From: Ditylenchus dipsaci
Taxonomy: Eukaryota > Nematoda > Chromadorea > Rhabditida > Anguinidae
Length of the DNA stretch: 64,000 nucleotides
Assembly: GCA_004194705.1 (NCBI GenBank)
Contig: SADC01001334.1
Span: 186,001 to 250,000 of the forward strand
Reading direction: 5' to 3'
A program made the translations under genes and the position numbers. The notes under the pieces were generated by a model that was given only the letters and a program-made list of their open reading frames with translations, had not been told where the DNA came from and searched no databases. Numbering within the stretch: the first letter of the stretch is position 1; every line of letters starts with the position of its first letter. Of the stretch, positions 35,286 to 45,656 are shown one piece after another.

Positions 35286-35589
35286 CTTTAGCCAAGTCGT
35301 GTGATATCAAGTAAATGTCATTGTAAGTCAAGAAATGATATTCTCCAATGTCATTAGCATTGTAATTGTATTATCATGCGCCGAAGTAATAATAGCAGAT
35401 TAAGGATTGCAAAAACAGTGCAATATCATTTTAATGTTTAAATTGAGTTTTTGCAACTTTTTTATTCATTAAATTATTTATCGACAAACAATCAGATTCA
35501 ACAAGATCAAAAATTAATAACTTCCATCTCCTGACGCCGTTCGAAAACCTTATCAACCGGCCAATTTTTGAGAGAGCGGATCAAATAGC

Positions 35590-35785
35590 AGTTCCAAACT
35601 ATAACTCGAAAATAAGCGCTCAAAATTCGAAAGCATAATTTGAAATTTTTTTCGAGCGCTCGAAATTAGAAAGCATAATTCGAAATTTTTTTCGAGCGCT
35701 CGAAATTCGAAATTTCCGCTCGAAATTCGAAATTTTTCGAACTTTCGAGCGAAAAGTTCGAAATCGAGCGCTCGATTCGACAACC
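35590..35785. repeat. TTCGAGCG-rich hairpin repeat
   Basis: Repeated TCGAAATT / AATTTCGAGCG units able to fold on themselves; similar in style to 2462-2742. The minus frame across it is repeat only. Confidence 0.6.
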
Positions 35786-35879
35786 CTATTCCCGATCCTG
35801 AATCGTGTTCTAAAAACGATTCCATAATGCTAAAACAGCGATTTGACTTAAAGCGACCTTGTTTAGGCGTAGCTTTGTA

Positions 35880-36135
35880 CCCCGTACGCCATCCATCTGG
35901 TACTCAGGTTTTCGTACCTAGGTAGAGGTACAAAGGTCTTAGTACATACTCAGGTGGAGGGCTAGGTAGTAGTATTCAATGCCCAGGTGGTTTAGGTGGA
36001 TGGAGTTATATGGAGATCAATAGATAACTCTGATGATTGGATACCTAGTGTATAGGTTGAAATAAAGAAGTTAACTGTTTTGGTCCACTCAATCCATATT
36101 CTGGTACAAGTGGTGAATCTGGATTTCCACCTGGA
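35880..36135. repeat. AGGTGG(T)AC-type dispersed repeat, family G
   Basis: Loose repeats of CAGGTGG, GGTAGTAGTA and TACTCAGGT. The same style occurs at 48400-48660, 54440-54650 and 63385-63510. Confidence 0.5.
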
Positions 36136-36179
36136 TAGGCAATTTTTTTTTATACTTTGGCTTCAAAAAGTTTTTTCAT

Positions 36180-36300
36180 GGTGTTTCATCGTGCGCAAAT
36201 GTCCTGCGCAAATGTCGCGCGCAAATGTCAGTGCGCAAAGTCACGGCGCGTAAGTGTCGGCGCGCATGTGTTGGCGCGCAAATGTCGGCCAACCCCCTAA
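36180..36300. repeat. GCGCAAATGTC short tandem repeat
   Basis: About eight imperfect units of GCGCAAATGTC/GGCGCGCATGTG. The forward frame starting at 36225 begins inside it and is not a gene. Confidence 0.55.
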
Positions 36301-36530
36301 TAATGCCGAAATCTTACCCCTCGATGATACTCTTTCATTCATTATTCAAACCTTCGCAAGTCATCCATATTTCTGAAGTGACTTTGCTATGGAAATTTTT
36401 CGTTCTGATTCCTCATGGAATTCTGAGTCTAAAAAGTTACTAAACGAGTTGAGAAATAAATAAAATTGGTAGAGGTTGAGGCGGCATACAACTAAGTACG
36501 TATCATTCTACCGGTTCACCTTTATTTTAA

Positions 36531-36841
36531 AGGGCATGCTCGCCGCCGATGGAAATATTTTGAAAGGCGGGTACCAGGTCAATTCAAACGAGAATTAATT
36601 TGATGAAATTTTGGAAAAGTCAAGGAAAGATTAGACCTCCAGTGGGGATCGAACCGACGACTAACTTTCGCAGTCCGCCAACTCTATCCCACTAGGTCAA
36701 TAATGCTATTAAACGAAAGAAATGCTTTTGGATACTTATTCCCAGCAAGGCACTATACTAAAATTTATTTTAAAATAATTCTCGTTTGAATTGACCTGGT
36801 ACCCGCCTTTCAAAATATCCCATCGGCAACGAGCATGCCCT
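36531..36841. mobile_element. TTAA-flanked foldback, family L, with tRNA-like core
   Basis: Starts AGGGCATGCTCGCCGCCGAT and ends in the inverse. Arms of about 75 bases continue through GGCGGGTACCAGGTCAATTC. TTAA on both sides (36527-36530 and 36842-36845). The single-stranded middle carries the tRNA-like sequence at 36634-36698. Confidence 0.8.
36634..36698 (-). pseudogene. tRNA-like sequence inside foldback
   Basis: On the minus strand it starts GACCTAGTGGGATAGAGTTG and has a perfect B-box GGTTCGATCCCC, with five pairs of an acceptor stem (GACCT/AGGTC). The anticodon stem does not pair and acceptor pairs 6-7 fail, so it is not a functional tRNA. Its position exactly between the arms suggests cargo or an internal pol III promoter. 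Confidence 0.6.
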
Positions 36842-36867
36842 TTAATGGTCATTTACATAAGATCGCA

Positions 36868-37041
36868 AAATTAGGGCATTAAGTGACAGTAAATCAGTGC
36901 AGAAATGATTGCAATTGATTGCTCGAAAGTTTTCGGCCTAGAATGTAGAGTGAAAATTTATAAAAATTATTCATCCACTGGGAATCGAATCTGTGAGTTC
37001 AAAATATTCGCATAAGGATTTGCATCTCCTCCCCCTCCCCT
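36868..37041. mobile_element. half copy of family I
   Basis: Matches the right half of 14453-15072 (GCATTAAGTGACAGTAAATC, GATTGCAATTGATTGCT, then ..TGCATCTCCTCCCCCTCCCCT) and ends at TTAA (37042-37045). The left arm is absent. Confidence 0.6.
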
Positions 37042-37395
37042 TTAAACATTATTCCAATCACACGTTCAATTAAAAAGTACTTACTAACTGGCCGGTTCCA
37101 AAAATCATAAGTAACAAAAAATGAATTTTTTGAGATTTAGGTTAAGAAAGATCTCACGATCAAACTTCATAGTATCCATTACTTATCTAAGAATGATTTA
37201 ACATGCAGCTTCTCCCAGCCCTCTTATACAAACCTCCCATTCCTGTAATAAGCTCGCATAACGAACGACCAAGATTGGGTTTCTTGAGCTTTTTAATAAA
37301 CTTGAGCGGTATGGATTTGTCCTAAACAATAAATGCAAAAAAAGTCGGAAATAAGGTATATAAGCCAAGCTCTACCTTTACTAATAAAAACGACA

Positions 37396-37468
37396 TGGTG
37401 GTCTAGTGGGTAAGTCGTTAGGCACTGGTTTAACAGTCTAGAGTTCGATTCCACTTGGATTGACCACA
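37396..37468 (+). pseudogene. tRNA-like module with T-run
   Basis: TGGTGGTCTAGTGGGTAAG (A-box-like) and GAGTTCGATTCCAC (B-box-like) at tRNA spacing. GTGGTC/GACCAC close an acceptor-like stem, and a run of nine T follows directly. The anticodon arm is irregular. It abuts the CCAGTGG repeat, which suggests a SINE- or MITE-linked pol III module rather than a working tRNA. Confidence 0.6.
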
Positions 37469-37474
37469 TTTTTT

Positions 37475-37705
37475 TTCCAGTGGAAGTCCATCGAATTGCC
37501 GCTGGTATTCCACCAAATTGCCAGTGGTACACCACCTATTGCCATTGGTACGCCACCGAATTGCCAGTGGTACACCACCAAATTACCAGTGGTATACCAC
37601 TAAATGCCAGTGGAAGTCCACCAAATTGCCACTGGCAGTCGATGGGGTCCATTGGTAATTTGGTGGACTTCCACTGGCAATTCGCTGGACTCCCACTGGA
37701 TTAAA
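37475..37705. repeat. CCAGTGG/GCCAGTGG palindrome array
   Basis: Units such as TTGCCAGTGGTACACCACC repeated with an inverted second half. Same family as 33760-34055. Frames on both strands are repeat shadows. Confidence 0.7.
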
Positions 37706-37739
37706 ATTAGCTGTGTATTTTTCAGAAAATAGCCACCAG

Positions 37740-37854
37740 CTCTACACTATATCGAGTATTCATTCTAGTCATTTTAATTAACCGGTTGCCAAAATGATTA
37801 AATCCAGCTGTACACTAAATCGGCTGTCTACTAAATCGAGAGTCGACTGTACAG
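37740..37854. mobile_element. family A-related fragment
   Basis: CACTATATCGAG, then the ATTCATTCTAGTCATTTTAA block shared with 43684-43874, ending CGAGAGTCGACTGTA. The left terminus is lost. Confidence 0.55.
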
Positions 37855-38336
37855 ACTTGACTATAGGAAATATGTTTTCGAAAAATTACAAAGGCAGCCA
37901 AGGCAATTTCGGTTTATTTTGACATGTTTATCGAGTCTCAGGTGTCAAATTTTTTTGTTCATTAGCAAAAAAGTTAAAATCCTATGTGGTGAATCAACTA
38001 TGCTCTACAAGATGGCATCGTCAGAATTTGTGAATTACATCGTACAGTTTAATCCGTCCCCTCTGAGATAGAAATTGTGCGGTTGTCGAAAAATTCTACA
38101 GAAACCTGCAGATAATTTAAAAAAAATGAAGCTTATTAAACAATTTAAACAGATCACTTTTAACACTTTGAATACACGTGGATGTTTTTAACTTATACTT
38201 GGTCACCACTTATTCACGAAAAATGTATTCAATAAATAAATAGTTTTCTTCGCTGGAATTGGCCAGAAACATACGTCTGTAGGAAAAATCCTGCATCCAA
38301 GCTAGAGACACCTTGTGTTGGGATGAGAAATTTTTA

Positions 38337-38517
38337 TACAGTCGAGTCTCGATTTAACGTACCCCTGGGGACCGGCCCTAGGGGTACGTTAAATCGAGGG
38401 GTACGTTATATCGGGGTAAATTTGACTGAGTTTATTATTGGAGGGACCGGCCCTAGGGGTACGTTAAATCGAAGGGTACGTTAAATTGGGGGTACGTTAA
38501 ATCGAGACTCGACTGTA
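38337..38517. mobile_element. 181-bp foldback MITE (TACAGTCGAGTCTC)
   Basis: Exact ends TACAGTCGAGTCTCGATTTA and its inverse, with TA flanks. The interior repeats GGGGTACGTTAAATCGA and GACCGGCCCTAGGGG. Compact and little diverged. Confidence 0.85.
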
Positions 38518-40224
38518 CACTCTATTTTTGATAACACCACTCTCAATATAATAATAGAGAGGGATGCTGTATCAAAAAAATTTCTTAAAAAAAAGGTTCA
38601 TTTTGAAACCCATCAAAACTTTTCTCGTGAGATTGCCGAACCATCACGAAGCGCTATTTTTTGCTAAATGAAGATCTTAGACAATTCCCAGTATACAGAA
38701 TCATATTCATCTACTCAAGCAACTTTGGTGTATTGAATGCATTTTCGCAAATAAAACAACAGCTGCGTATCAGTTTGACGAAAGAAATTTTTTTTGTATC
38801 CTCTCTTTTGTTAACCTTTTATTTCTTAGCTATGTTTTAGTTTGCGCTCAGAATAAGCTGAGCGTCCGAGGTTTACACTCAGGGTTGGGATATGTCCGGA
38901 TTTTTCGAATGTTGAATATTTGAATCGGAGACACCCGTTTCAAAACCAGGACAGAATAAAAAACACTCTTTTAACCTCATTTTTATGAAAATCCGTGAAA
39001 GTTGTCTCATGTGGCCTGGTGCTAAAGGTATCAAGGATTCTAATTTTCGCAAATTTTTTTAAAAGTCTATGGGTTTTACAATGCCTCAGCGTCTCCGTGA
39101 CTTTTTAAATTATTTTTACAACTTTGGATTCTCGAAGACATTCTGCATATTGGGTCTTCGAGAAAAAATCATATAAAATTTTTTTTATATAGAAATGATT
39201 TTTCGCAAAAGCAACATCCACTGCTCTTGGTGAACACCTTAATCGATACGGAGACCACGGAATTAAGCTTTTCTACAATATTTTCTCAAAATCTTGTGAG
39301 TAGATGGAGCAGAGCGCATGATAGTACAGTATGCACCATTATTTCTCTTTCTACTCTTCAATAGGAGGAAGGAGCATGAAAGAGCGCATTGAGGAAGGAG
39401 GAAAATTGGAAATTTGGAAGAAATGGTGCCTTGGGGTAATTTATTTGGTGCTGCTTGGTGATTTATGCCAACTATTTATGCATAAACCAACTGCGCCTCT
39501 TGCTACATGATTGTCTTATGACTGTCACTGCCAATACTACGGTAGAAATATGCATATTTTATGGCTCTCAGACCAGACTCTTTGAAATTTCAGGGACTAT
39601 GAAAATTAAAATTTCTCTGTTTTGTGTCTACTGCAGTTTTTACGAATAAACATTTTTTTAATTAGTGTTTTGAGGCATATCACTTTTTTAAAGTTTTCTC
39701 AAAAGTTGTATACAGAATTTCAAAAAAACGGCCGTTGTATACAAGTGGCACCTTTTTTTGCTTACAAGACCAAATATGGGGGAGGCTGTTACCTAAGATT
39801 ATAGGACTCTAGTAACCTCGAGATTAGAGGTGGCATGCTTATCGAAGCTGTCCAGTTCGCAGAGTGTAAAGTTATGCAAGCATACATTGTATCTTATATT
39901 CTCCAATAAAGGCAATTCCAAAATATAGTCATTTCAGAGCAAAAAAGAAATAAGAAACGGCTAAACTCAAAAGGCCGAGAATTTCCCAAACAGCATCATG
40001 CAATCAATAGTGAAAAACCGCGAATGGGGAATAATTTTAATGTATTCTGGAAACTAAGACACTTTGTTATATTTTCCTATGCTTTTTAATCTCCGAGAAA
40101 TAACTAAAAATTTTGGATTGGATTGATTTCTCCCGTTTATTTTCTCAAATCTCCCACTTTTTGTCTTGAACCACCCGTTTGATTATTAAATTTAGATTTT
40201 CTCTCTTATTTTCGCAAAATTTTT
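38518..40224. other. intergenic; repeat-poor island about 39300-39620
   Basis: No exon recognised. 39430-39490 has GGTAATTTATTTGG, GTGATTTATGCC and CTATTTATGC close together, the same AT-core sites as in the Hox intron islands. Candidate control region, by inference. Confidence 0.35.
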
Positions 40225-40410
40225 ACCGTCATGTAGCGCCGCATCTCAGCTTTCTAATAGGCTATAAAACTTTGATGAATAATATAAAATTACAGATTTA
40301 CGTACTAGAAGAAAGTTAGTTTCTGGTTCAGATCTCTCTATTCACATCTCTCTTTTTTATTTCACAATTTAAATTTCTAGCTTATTCTATAGCTGAGATC
40401 CGGGCAACAC
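40225..40410. mobile_element. inverted repeat with GTAGC..CTCAGCTTTCTAATAG pair
   Basis: ATGTAGCGCCGCATCTCAGC at 40231 and its inverse near 40385 (TAGCTGAGATCCGGGCAAC) frame a degenerate foldback. The pair matches the recurring internal motif of the 57-kb and 59-kb elements. Confidence 0.5.
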
Positions 40411-40929
40411 TATGGTGTTAAAATTTAAGAAAAACGGCAGAAAATTGACAATTTTAAAATTAAGCGGGATATTTAAGACAAAAAGGTGGGAGAATTACAG
40501 TAAATAAGTGGCTATTTTTATACCCGTCCAAAAAGCTCGTGGTCACCTCTGAATTCAGATTGTACCTGAAAAATACATCTTTTGCAAAAAAATTGCTACT
40601 CCAATTTTTTTGCAAAAGAAATCTAAAGCGGGCAAGTGATTCAATAACTCTGGGTGGTCAAGAAATGCCAGGATCAAACCAATGTTAATCAATTTTTCCT
40701 ATGGGCTGTAAGAAATATAAATTATGGAAAATGGATTTCAATAAGTTACAAAAATTATTTTTTGAACGAAAACATTGGTATTTGCCATCCATTATCAAAT
40801 TTTTGCCTACTTACAAAAATTCGATTTGCCAAGTTAATCGGCTGCATCAGGGCGTCCTTTAAAACCAGATTAAGAGAACCATCATGAAGGTATTGGGTAT
40901 TTTCGTTAAGAAATTTATTGACAATTAGA
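40411..40929. other. intergenic, nothing recognised
   Basis: AT-rich; a 77-codon forward frame at 40654-40887 has no recognisable domain or supporting context. Confidence 0.4.
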
Positions 40930-41611
40930 AAAAGTTGACCCTACTTGGATATACCCCCCCCCAAATCAACTTTTTTTAAAAGTGTTTCCAAACACCTTAT
41001 ATCGACCTAAAATGGCCTCAGAAGTTCAAAAAAAAACATTATTTTTAAGTTCTGGTCAATAAAAAATTGAGTTTTGGATGCTTTTAAATTTTGACTTTTT
41101 ACCTGTTTTACCATGTTTTGGTCACTGGAGCTGGGCAAAAATAGTCTCTAAGTGCATTTTTGTTCAAGAGTCTTGCTCGGAATTATGTCTAAGGTAAGTG
41201 AGTGCGCGCATCTCTAACCAACCAAGCCCCCTGCGCGCCCTTCGGGGCGCAGGGGGCTTGGTTGCTTGGGGTTGAGATGCGCACACCCACATACCTTAGA
41301 CACAAATCACTCGAAAGTGACTCTGGATGCATAAAAATGTATGCATACCAGAGTTTATTTATGCGGTAGGCCCAGTCAACAAAACTATGTTCAACATCTT
41401 CCTTTTGTTTAAAATTTGTCCCATTTTTGGTCCATTTCCACACAAATACAGACCTAAATCCCTTTAAAAATGGTCAGTGATTTTGGGTGGTCCCAAAACT
41501 CAGTTTTTTTTTGACCAGAACTCAAAAATAATACCATTTTTGAACTCCTGAGGCGATTTTAGGTGGATATAGGGTGTTTGGAAAAACTTTGAAAAAGTTG
41601 ATTTGGGGGGG

Positions 41612-42299
41612 TGTCGCGAGCGGCCACGGCCAACAGCTCGTGAATTGGAAAAAGGGGAATGGAGGGGATATTTGATCCCACTCCCTTTGGATCCGCAGGA
41701 AAATGCCTTAACCAGTAGGCCACCAAACCCAGACTGGGAAAGTGAATAATTTTGTAGACATCACTTGCGTCGAAGACGCAACACTCCCCACGAGGAGAGG
41801 GGGGGCTTGGCTTGTTTTAGCCAGCTGGAGTGTTTCCCAGGCCGTGATTTTTTGTTGTTGTTATTGCCTGGTCTGTTCATCTGCAGCCAACAGTCCTTTT
41901 CTTTTTGCTTTTTGTAGACTGCTGACCAGGTTGTGGGTGAGTAAGCTGTTGGTTAGAGCTGTTCCCTTCTTTTGCTACTAGGCTTATTCTCTCTGTGCTT
42001 TTCTTCAAGCTGGAGGGCTCTTCGCTGGGGAGACTGCTGTGTCCTTTTTGCTTCTCTGCCTGCTGGACCTGTTCTTTGACTACTGGACCAGGAAGTTGCA
42101 GGTCGGTTGCACGCCAAGATCGCCATGTCGCGAGCGGCCACGGCCAACAGCTCGTGAATTGGAAAAAGGGGGAATGGAGGGGATATTTGATCCCACTCCC
42201 TTTGGATCCGCAGGAAAATGCCTTAACCAGTAGGCCACCAAACCTCAGACTGGGAAAGTGAATAATTTTGTAGACATCACTTGCGTCGAAGACGCAACA
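41612..42299 (-). mobile_element. miniature LTR retrotransposon (TRIM) with tRNA-like LTRs
   Basis: Direct repeats 41612-41783 and 42126-42299 differ only by about two small indels, start TG and end CA. In minus orientation the first LTR is followed at once by TGGCGATCTTGGCGTGC, a primer-binding site type starting TGG, and a short purine tract (GTGGGGAG) precedes the second LTR. The 342-bp interior has no gag or pol. Insertion is in a G-run of family F, so the target duplication is ambiguous. Each LTR holds a tRNA-Ser/Leu-like segment on the minus strand. Frames across it are not genes. Confidence 0.75.
41705..41729 (-). promoter_or_regulatory. tRNA-like A-box in one LTR
   Basis: Minus strand GGTGGCCTACTGGTTAAGGC closely follows the D-arm of tRNA-Ser/Leu genes. 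About 30 bases on, GGGATCAAATATCCC resembles a diverged B-box. The second LTR has the same at 42219-42244. It could act as an internal pol III promoter or be a captured tRNA. Confidence 0.5.
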
Positions 42300-42335
42300 G
42301 GGGGGGGGGGTATATCCAAGTAGCGCCGAAAAGTT

Positions 42336-42893
42336 GCTTTTAGGCACCTAAAAAATTTAAAAAAGACTATTTTTCAGAATTAACTAAGCTTAAAAACTTC
42401 TCAAAATTTTGGCATTTCGTATTTGTTAATTGATGATTTTTATTATTTCGATTAAGAACATTTTGTAAACCCGATTCCGATATACCCTTAATCTAAAAGC
42501 GTCTGTAAAAAACTATCAAAAAAAGTAAAGACACAATATTATGGGACAATAAATCTCTGATAATACAACAAGATTGTTTATCTATTATTCCAGACTACTG
42601 CCACTTTTTGCTCAACCAATAACAATAATGATAGTTTTAGGGCTGTGAGGCAGCATCCAAAGTTTACTTATACATATCTTCCATCTTCTTTTCTCCTTTG
42701 CTTCAACAGGTTGAGTAATTTACACCTCTGACTTACTGGCACAAATAAATCAACCATCCACAGGGCAGGCAGGTACTTCTCTCTTTTTTCAACTACCTTT
42801 ATTTTTGAAAGTTGATGGTAGGTAGGGAGAAGGAACTTTTATTGAAGTGAAATATAGATAGACATTTCAGAAATTTAATTGTAGTCAAATAAA
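42336..42893. other. intergenic, partly repeat-poor
   Basis: No exon. 42640-42850 is GC-richer and unique, possibly regulatory. Confidence 0.35.
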
Positions 42894-42897
42894 TTAA

Positions 42898-43232
42898 AGG
42901 ACCATACTTGTTGATGACAATGAGTATTTGGCAAATTCAAATGCGCGCGGGACACTTTTTTTTTACTCCGAAATTATTTTTTAAATAATTTATCATGTAT
43001 TAACATGAATGATCAAAAATAACATAGCAGACAAGGGAACCTAACCTGAGTCGTATAACCACCAAACCACACTACTATACCACTGAGCCACCTAGGTTAC
43101 TTATACAAGCTTTTGTTTTTAATTATGATGTATCAACAATAATAATTCAACAAGTATTTTTGGAGTAAAAAAAAGTGTCCTGCGCGCATTTGAATTTGCC
43201 AAATTTTCATTGTCATCAACAAGTATGGTCCT
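42898..43232. mobile_element. TTAA-flanked foldback, family J, with tRNA-like core
   Basis: AGGACCATACTTGTTGATGA at the left and its inverse at the right, TTAA on both sides (42894-42897 and 43233-43236). Arms of about 110 bases include GCAAATTCAAATGCGCGC. The middle carries a minus-strand tRNA-like module at 43034-43100. Confidence 0.8.
43034..43100 (-). pseudogene. tRNA-like sequence inside family J foldback
   Basis: Minus strand AACCTAGGTGGCTCAGTGGT with GGTATAG is a good A-box; AGGTTAGGTTCCC is a poor B-box. Stems do not close fully, so it is not a working tRNA. Confidence 0.5.
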
Positions 43233-43503
43233 TTAAATATCAAAATACAGTTAACTCTTGTCTCTATGCAACCCAAAGAAGCTGCTTCTCGCCCAGGGTC
43301 AGGTTTTTTTTAATCCAATTTTTAGAATCATTTGCCAATACTAATTCACTAGCACAGTCAACAAATCGCAAAGATCATGATTGCACTCATTTTTCAAAAA
43401 AGGGTGAATTAGAATCGAGAGGGGCGTTTTGATAGTAAAATTGTCGTTATTTGCAAAAAATTACCAGCAGATAGTCGAAACTAGACTGACGAATTACATC
43501 AGT

Positions 43504-43685
43504 TACCGTATATTCTCTAATAAAAGACCACTCTCTAATAAACAACCATGTCCACATTTTTTTACTAATATTTCAGAGTTAAGGCCATTTTTATTTACAA
43601 TTACCCGATTTTTAGGGGTAGAAAAATAAAAGACCATGGTCTTTTATTAAAGAATAAAGAAATTAAGAAATTAAAGAATACGGTA
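43504..43685. mobile_element. foldback MITE, family B
   Basis: TACCGTATATTCTCTAATAA at the left; the right end has a short duplicated AAGAAATTAAAG stretch before ATACGGTA. Its final TA is also the first TA of the next element. Confidence 0.75.
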
Positions 43686-43874
43686 CAGTCAACTCCCGAT
43701 TTAGTGTACACCCTGGGGACCGGCTCCAGGTGTTCACTAAATCGAGTGTACACTAAATCGAGGGTTCATTCTAGTCATTTTAATTAACCGCTGGCCAAAA
43801 TGATTTCATCCAGGAGTACACTGAACCGAGGTGTACACTAAATCCGGTGTACACTAAATCGGGAGTTGACAGTA
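43684..43874. mobile_element. foldback MITE TACAGTCAACTCCC abutting family B
   Basis: Ends TACAGTCAACTCCCGATTTA and the inverse ..GGGAGTTGACAGTA. The interior repeats GTGTACACTAAATCGAG. Shares TA with the preceding element, as if inserted at its terminal TA. Confidence 0.8.
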
Positions 43875-44163
43875 GTTAAAAATTGCTTAAAAAAGTGTGA
43901 GATCCTATGTAAGAATGACGACGACGTTGACACGTTGCATTGTGATATTTCCAAAGCTAGGTTTGGCCTACATAAAACAGGCTCAAAAAAAGGTATGAGA
44001 ATTTAGGAAGATATTAATCTAAGCTACAAAATAAGATATTTTTCAGGCTGTTGAGACCCTCTTTAACCCTATTTGATGATATCTAAAGACGAATACTGAG
44101 TTACACAATTAGACAGTTCTATTTAATTTTTATGTCATTGATGGCTTTCAGATTTTCACTTAT

Positions 44164-44599
44164 CACAGTTGAAACACGAATTTCAAGGGACCTACCAAGT
44201 TACCGGCTTTAGTACTTTTTTAGACCCATTTTTTAAAGATTTTGCTTTTTCTGTTTTAAAAGTCTGGTCTCAAGTATTGCAAGGATTCCGATTATGCCGA
44301 TCCTTTTTTGTAAATCCATAAAAAAATTTCAAAAAAGCAAAAAGTTGATGAAAAAACAAAATTTTCGTTGAACAAGTTTCATTATATCAAGTTTTTGCTT
44401 TCTTAGAGAAAAAATTCTGGATTTTCGAAAAACGACCGGCAAAATCAATATCCTTAGAAATTTTTTAACAAGACTGTCATAACACAACTGGGTTTTTTTT
44501 TTAAATGAAGCTAAAAAGAGTGTCGAACCCAAGGAGGGAAAAACTTCCGACCTCGAGAATTCGTTGCACAGAGTTTCGTTATAACGAGTTTCAACTGTA
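44164..44599. mobile_element. diverged family A foldback
   Basis: ACAGTTGAAAC at the left, GTTTCAACTGTA at the right. Inner order (TTTTTTAGACCCATTTTTT, GCAAGGATTCCGAT, then the inverse) follows family A. Confidence 0.65.
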
Positions 44600-45007
44600 A
44601 TCCATTCTTACTGTAAATATCTCCTTGTGTAACCCATCATTTTTCTGAATTTAATTTTTAGAATAAGTGCTCAGCCAGGTCGGAAAGATAATCCACATTC
44701 GGCTGTCGCCCCGTTATTATCGTTACATGACTGTATATAGTGGAAGTATGACTCAGTGACTCTACGCCTGTTCATAATATTCAAGTTCGACTTCAGTTTA
44801 TTAACCCATTTTTGCCGAAATTTATTTTTTTTTAGAAATTTTTGATCATTTAGTTTCAGTCAGAAAATATCACTTCGGGTTTAAATAGTTGGCTTTATCG
44901 TGAAAATTTGGTCAAAAGATACGTTTTATTGATAAAATTTTAAGGTTCAGCTCAAAAATGATTTTCAGTTCATGCAGCACAAACACAGTGCATGCATACA
45001 ATAAATA

Positions 45008-45127
45008 TACCGTATTTCCTCTAATAGCTGCCCATGACCTATTAACTGCCCATGCTCTAATAAGTGCCCACCCTAGAGGGAGATTGAAAAATAAGAGCCC
45101 GGGGCAGCTATTAGAGGAAATACGGTA
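45008..45127. mobile_element. 120-bp foldback MITE, family B
   Basis: TACCGTATTTCCTCTAATAG and the inverse ending AAATACGGTA, with GCTGCCC/GGGGCAGC inner pairs. Confidence 0.85.
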
Positions 45128-45522
45128 TGTGAGGAGTCGACCGATTGGATCAGAATATAAATAGCTGTAGCATCGCCATAGAGTCCAAGAAGTGGTAGTG
45201 TTCTTATTTTTGCAAAAACATTCAAAATATTACTATCTGGAATTTTGCCGCTACGTAACTACTTGATATCTTATGTTTCGAAAATTTCCACATAAATTAT
45301 TGAGGTGGGAAGTTTGTGCTGTACATGTGATTGGATCGGGTGTGATGAAAATAAAAATACTCGCAGATTTCCAAATTTGTTGAAAAAAGCAAATTCTGAT
45401 GCCATTTTCATAATAAAATCGCATATTTTTCACATAAAAATGGTCATGAAAAGTCATAATATAAATTTGGATTTTCATGTCAACTTTTCGACACGTCGGC
45501 AAACACGGGTTAACTTTCTTCT

Positions 45523-45656
45523 TTTATTTGGCACATCAGATTTCAGAAAAGAGTTACTTTCACTACATTATAATATTGGTTACGCAAAAATGCACATAAA
45601 AAGAGATTTGTCTATTTACGATGAAAAAAACATGATATTTCAACAAAATTTTTATT
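45523..45656 (-). terminator. candidate poly(A) signals of the T-box gene
   Basis: On the minus strand AATAAA overlaps the stop codon (45651-45656) and occurs again at 45523-45528, about 125 bases downstream. The second is the more ordinary position. Confidence 0.4.

Larger units (their letters stand above)
40930..42335. mobile_element. large palindromic element, family F, interrupted by LTR element
   Basis: Arms start AGTTGACCCTACTTGGATAT plus a nine-base C-run and end G-run plus TATATCCAAGTAG. A central GC hairpin (41213-41265) pairs AAGCCCCCTGCGC. Closely similar to 8121-9283. The right arm is split at its G-run by the miniature LTR element at 41612-42299. Confidence 0.8.

Noticed and set aside
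36634..36698. Functional tRNA gene
   Set aside because: The anticodon stem and part of the acceptor stem do not pair; listed as tRNA-like only.
41877..42347. 156-codon minus frame and overlapping frames
   Set aside because: They lie across the interior and LTR of the miniature LTR element and show no gag, protease or polymerase motif.
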